The notes beneath the pieces were generated by a model. It had not been told where the DNA came from and made no database searches. It saw only the letters and a program-made list of their open reading frames with translations. Below are positions 60,577 to 64,000 of a stretch of 64,000 nt of DNA, in pieces. The stretch is from Symsagittifera roscoffensis (lineage: Eukaryota; Xenacoelomorpha; Acoela; Convolutidae), in NCBI RefSeq assembly GCF_963678635.1, contig NC_087066.1, positions 392,201-456,200 of the forward strand, given 5' to 3'. Every line of letters begins with the position of its first letter. The first letter of the stretch is position 1. Both the position numbers and the translations under genes were made by a program.

Positions 60577-61765
60577 TTGGGACAGTGGTCTAGGGACAGT
60601 ACAGTCTTGGGACAGTACAGTCTTGGGACAGTGGTCTTGGGACAGTAGTCTTGGGACAGTGGTCTTGCGTGCGACAGTGGTCTTGAGACAGTACAGTCTT
60701 CGGACAGTGGTCTTGGGACAGTGGTCTTGCTACAGTTGTCTTGGGACAGTGGTATGGCAGAGTACAGTCTTGGGACAGTGGTCTTGGGACAGTGGTCTTG
60801 GGACAGTGGTCTTGGGACAGTGGTCTTGGGACAGTGGTCTTGGGACAGTGGTCTAGGGACAGTACAGTCTTGGGACAGTACAGTCTTGGGACAGTGGTCT
60901 TGGGACAGTAGTCTTGGGACAGTGGTCTTGCGACAGTGGTCTTGGGACAGTGCAGTCTTGGGTCAGTGGTCTTGGGACAGTGGTCTTGCGACGGTACAGT
61001 CTTGGGACAGTAGTCTTGGGACGGCGGTCTTGGGACGGTACGGTCTTGCGACGGTACAGTCTTGGGACAGTAGTCTTGGGACGGCGGTCTTGGGACGGTA
61101 CGGTCTTGGGACTGTACAACCTTGGGACAGTTGTCTTGCGACGGTACAGTCTTGGGACAGTGCAGTCTTGAGACAGTGGTCTTGGGACAGTGGTCTTGCG
61201 ACGGTACAGTCTTGGGACAGTAGTCTTGGGACGGCGGTCTTGGGACGGTGCAGTCTTGGGACGGTGGTACTGGGACAGTAGACAGTATGGTCTTGGTACA
61301 GTGGTCTTGGGACAGTGTTCTTGGGACCGTAAAGTCTTGGGACAGTGGTCTTGGGACAGTGGTCTTGGGACAGTTGTCTTGGGACAGTGGTCTTGGCAGA
61401 GTACAGTCTTGGGACAGTGGTCTTGGGACAGTGGTCTTGGGACAGTGGTCTTAGGACAGTGGTCTTGGGACAGTGGTCTAGGGACAGTACAGTCTTGGGA
61501 CAGTACAGTCTTGGGACAGTGGTCTTGGGACAGTAGTCTTGGGACAGTGGTCTTGCGACAGTGGTCTTGAGACAGTGCAGTCTTGGGACAGTGGTCTTGG
61601 GACAGTGGTCTTGGGACAGTTGTCTTGGGACAGTGGTCTTGGGACAGTACAGTCTTGGGACAGTGATCTTGGGACAGTGGTCTTGGGACAGTGGTCTTAG
61701 GACAGTGGTCTTGGGACAGTACAGTCTTGTCACAGTACAGTCTTGGGATAGTAGTCTTCGGACAG
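60577..61765 (+). repeat. Minisatellite, 14-bp unit GGTCTTGGGACAGT
   Basis: About 1.2 kb of head-to-tail 14-base units with variants (ACAGTCTTGGGACAGT insert of a few bases; GACGGTACAGTCTTGCG subfamily around 61000-61260). Longer blocks recur, for example around 60595-60660 and 61460-61560, so there is higher-order structure. Because 14 is not a multiple of 3, every frame stays open and reads as Leu/Gly/Gln/Trp- or Pro/Arg/Asp-rich repeats; these are not proteins. Confidence 0.95.
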
Positions 61766-62262
61766 TTGGGACAAAACCGGTCGAGCCCCCCACAGATTAC
61801 TATCTTAATTTTTGTACCAAAATGGATACAAAACTTGTTAACGATACCCAACAGTTGGTTGTTGTTGTCGTTGAGCCTCTTCTTGTTGCTCCTTGTACTG
61901 CTTGCCGGATCAGTCTTCTCCCAAGACCCTTCCGAATTGAGCGCAAATCAGCTGACCCTTCCGGATTGAGTGCAATTTATCATTAACGTGCTTAAATGCT
62001 CAAATAACCCTACAGTACAAGCCTCACAAACGGGCTACAAAACTGATCGTAACGATCCTGACTGATATAAATGCCTTTAACAACAATATATCTATCAACA
62101 ACAAACGGGGGGGTCGTTCCGAACTACCCTTCCGCCCCGGCGGTTTAGGCCTATTAAGGGCGTTAATGTGAGCATCCGCTCGTCGCGGAGTGCTCGTTAA
62201 CGGTTCTGCCGGTCATGATGTTAAAAAAGAATAACACCCAGGAGCGCCATAAAAACATACAT

Positions 62263-63186
62263 ATAACATTCGCCCGGAAGATACATATCGACGGAAAATA
62301 AAACTAAGTCTTAAGACGACTGGCTAACGTCTAAACAGAGCTTTGCATGCTTTTCACCGTCTCTACCAAGCCAGTACTTTTCGGTGGTCTTTTCTAACAT
62401 CGGGTCGACAAAAACGTTACTGCTTTCGGCTTTGGTCAAAACACTCAAATTAACTAGATTACATGCAGAAATAGTGAGCTCATGGCTGGGTCTCAGTATC
62501 CCCAGACCACGAGGTCACTCCTAAAAACAGGGCTATTACTATTTATCGTATTACGATTATTTTTGTTCAGTAGATAAAAATCATCATCTCCATCGAAGAT
62601 GAATCAACCCTTTCCCCCAACTCCTAGCTTCTCATCCTTATCAAAATGAATCTAGATATTAATTAAATTCAAGTCAGGACATGACAGGAAGCTAAAAGTT
62701 TATGTAAGAGGATAAAAGTTTCAGTTCCTTTACCCTTCTGGATTGATGAATCCGCTGGATCAAGCTCGTTAATCCTGATTTCCTCTTAATCTGGAAGGCC
62801 GTCTTTTACCCTTCACCGTTGTTCGCAACGGCCTTGCAACTATTGTAGCAGCACAATAGTTGCAACTCGGAGTGTTCTTCTGTTAGTCTGTAACTCGTTG
62901 TCGTTTTCCGATCTCAATTTCATAGTTGTTGTTAGCGCAGCTAATGTTGTTCTGTTTTTTTTCTCGTTTTAACCCAAATGGCCGTTTCTGACGTTTCTCA
63001 GAAATATGACGTCATAATTCGAATTTTTCAAATTTTAAAATACCAGAATATTCTAGCCCTCACCGTTTTGCCAATCGTTCCAATAACCTTCTTAATTCAT
63101 AATAATCATCAATCCGGAAGGCTCGCTGCTAAAAATTCGAATTCTGCAGAGATTGCATTTTTCACATTCTGGTCAAATGTCACAAA
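62263..63186 (-). repeat. LTR copy in unit 2 of the 5.2-kb tandem duplication
   Basis: 924 bp or within a base or two of it, near-identical to 57057-57980. The 33-base hairpin at about 62836-62868 is a perfect palindrome here (GCAACTATTGT...ACAATAGTTGC), whereas in 57057-57980 it has lost pairing at three positions. It is followed by the same flank, including the 91-codon frame (63473-63751, with GTG in place of ATG). Confidence 0.88.
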
Positions 63187-64000
63187 GTGCCGCGAAGGGG
63201 GGTAGAAATATTCTAGAAATTTCAATTTTCAAAATTTCGATTGTCGAACGAATATTTCTCAGAAAAACAAAAAACGGCCATTTTGACTGAAAAAGGTGAA
63301 AAAGTCAGAACAACAGCAAATATAGTGAAAAACAGTCACACGAGAACGATAAAAACACGAAGCCTCTTATCGTGACGATCACGCTCGATAAGACACTTAG
63401 CACAAGAAATTAGTGAGAAAGGAGGCTTAAGTGGGGAAGGAATATTGAGCAGTACCCTCCCGTGCCACGAAAGTGCCAGTCGGTCACATTTGGAAGATTG
63501 ACCTTGAGCAGTGTGGAGAGAAACATGATTTTGCGGTCAAAATGAAATTTTCAAAAATTCGAATTGCACATGTCATACTCAACTTTCTCGCGAAAACTGA
63601 AAATATCAGAAATGAAAGGAGAACGACCGAATTACAATTGCTGGAAAGTGGCAAATTAAAACAGTGGGAAATTGCTATTCACAATTTCCGTCATCTTAAC
63701 AAGCACAAGAGTAGAACTGTCTTGTTCTTGACAGAAGACAGAAAGTAATCAACAGTGCAGGGAGAGTAAACTCAAGGGGACCAGAGTGAACCTTCGGTGA
63801 AAAGGTGGACAACCGAAGTCTCCCAATGGTCCAGACCCAAAACTTGTTTCTTGAGCTAAAACTGATTTATTACAAACTTCTCGAGTTAAACTTAATTACT
63901 CACCAATTTTAGAAATACTTACTAGTTTAATTACCCCTAATTCTCGAGTGTGCTGGTATGTGAGTACCCAATTTAACTTTCATGAGTGTGTTTTATGATT

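Larger units (their letters stand above)
56578..64000. repeat. 5.2-kb tandem duplication of element 5' end plus flank
   Basis: Unit 1 is 56578-61779; unit 2 starts at 61780 and runs past the window end. Corresponding points stay about 5204 bp apart with few substitutions. Each unit carries 0.48 kb of leader, the LTR, the flank with a 91-codon frame, and (in unit 1) the minisatellite. The joint at 61779 connects the minisatellite to leader sequence. Confidence 0.92.

Noticed and set aside
60577-61765. CRISPR-like array
   Set aside because: Units are only 14 bases, head to tail, with no unique spacers, in an animal genome.
60577-61851. Long open frames over the minisatellite encoding Trp/Gly/Gln or Pro/Arg/Asp repeats (up to 332 codons)
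   Set aside because: They are a direct result of a 14-base tandem repeat without stop codons in most frames; no start context, no domain, and frames change with repeat variants.

Overview
This window is animal (metazoan) nuclear DNA. The evidence is a spliced gene with GT-AG introns, a protein that aligns exon by exon with CNOT1 (scaffold of the CCR4-NOT deadenylase complex), and dense LTR, non-LTR, SINE-like and MITE-like repeats. The phylum cannot be fixed from the sequence; an invertebrate is likely. There are no bacterial-style operons, rRNAs, CRISPR arrays or functional tRNA genes.

Layout. (1) 1-4.4 kb: remains of a MITE-like repeat and a decayed BEL/Pao retrotransposon on the minus strand. 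(2) 4.49-23.22 kb: twelve minus-strand exons of CNOT1, about 1038 codons, from near the N-terminus to the CAF40/TTP-binding-type region. All exon phases join without a break. The first exon(s) would lie to the right and the MIF4G and NOT1 C-terminal exons to the left of the window. The introns hold SINE-like copies, MITE-like copies, a 1.08 kb tandem duplication that copied part of an exon, and a Copia element with an internal deletion. (3) 23.3-28.6 kb: unidentified fragments, a broken non-LTR retrotransposon (plus strand) with an (AAT)n tail, and AT-rich sequence. (4) 28.70-57.98 kb: a giant Gypsy-type LTR retroelement on the minus strand, about 29 kb, with LTRs of 891 and 924 bp. (5) 56.58-64.0 kb: a 5.2 kb tandem duplication of the element's 5' LTR end plus its flank, with a 1.2 kb 14-bp minisatellite at the joint.

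The giant element is the most notable object. In its own direction (right to left) it encodes Gag (coiled coil, capsid, CCHC knuckle), protease, reverse transcriptase, RNase H, a long linker, integrase and a C-terminal macro-like (ADP-ribose-binding fold) domain. A 580-residue protein with a coiled coil and a complete SGNH/GDSL hydrolase domain follows. Then comes a chain of more than 2,200 codons that begins with a second, degenerate SGNH-like domain and is otherwise unrecognised. The protease-to-integrase block is tandemly duplicated (unit 4727 bp, two full copies plus a fragment), and the join removes the protease active site. In-frame stops (TAG, TGA, TAA, TGA) and several frameshifts interrupt the coding chain. 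Most pol lesions are shared by both pol copies, so they predate the duplication, and the copy is probably dead as it stands. A 10-base purine-rich motif found at the 3' LTR junction recurs inside pol in two reading frames. The 5' leader carries a dense cluster of a CCTCCGGATT-type motif.
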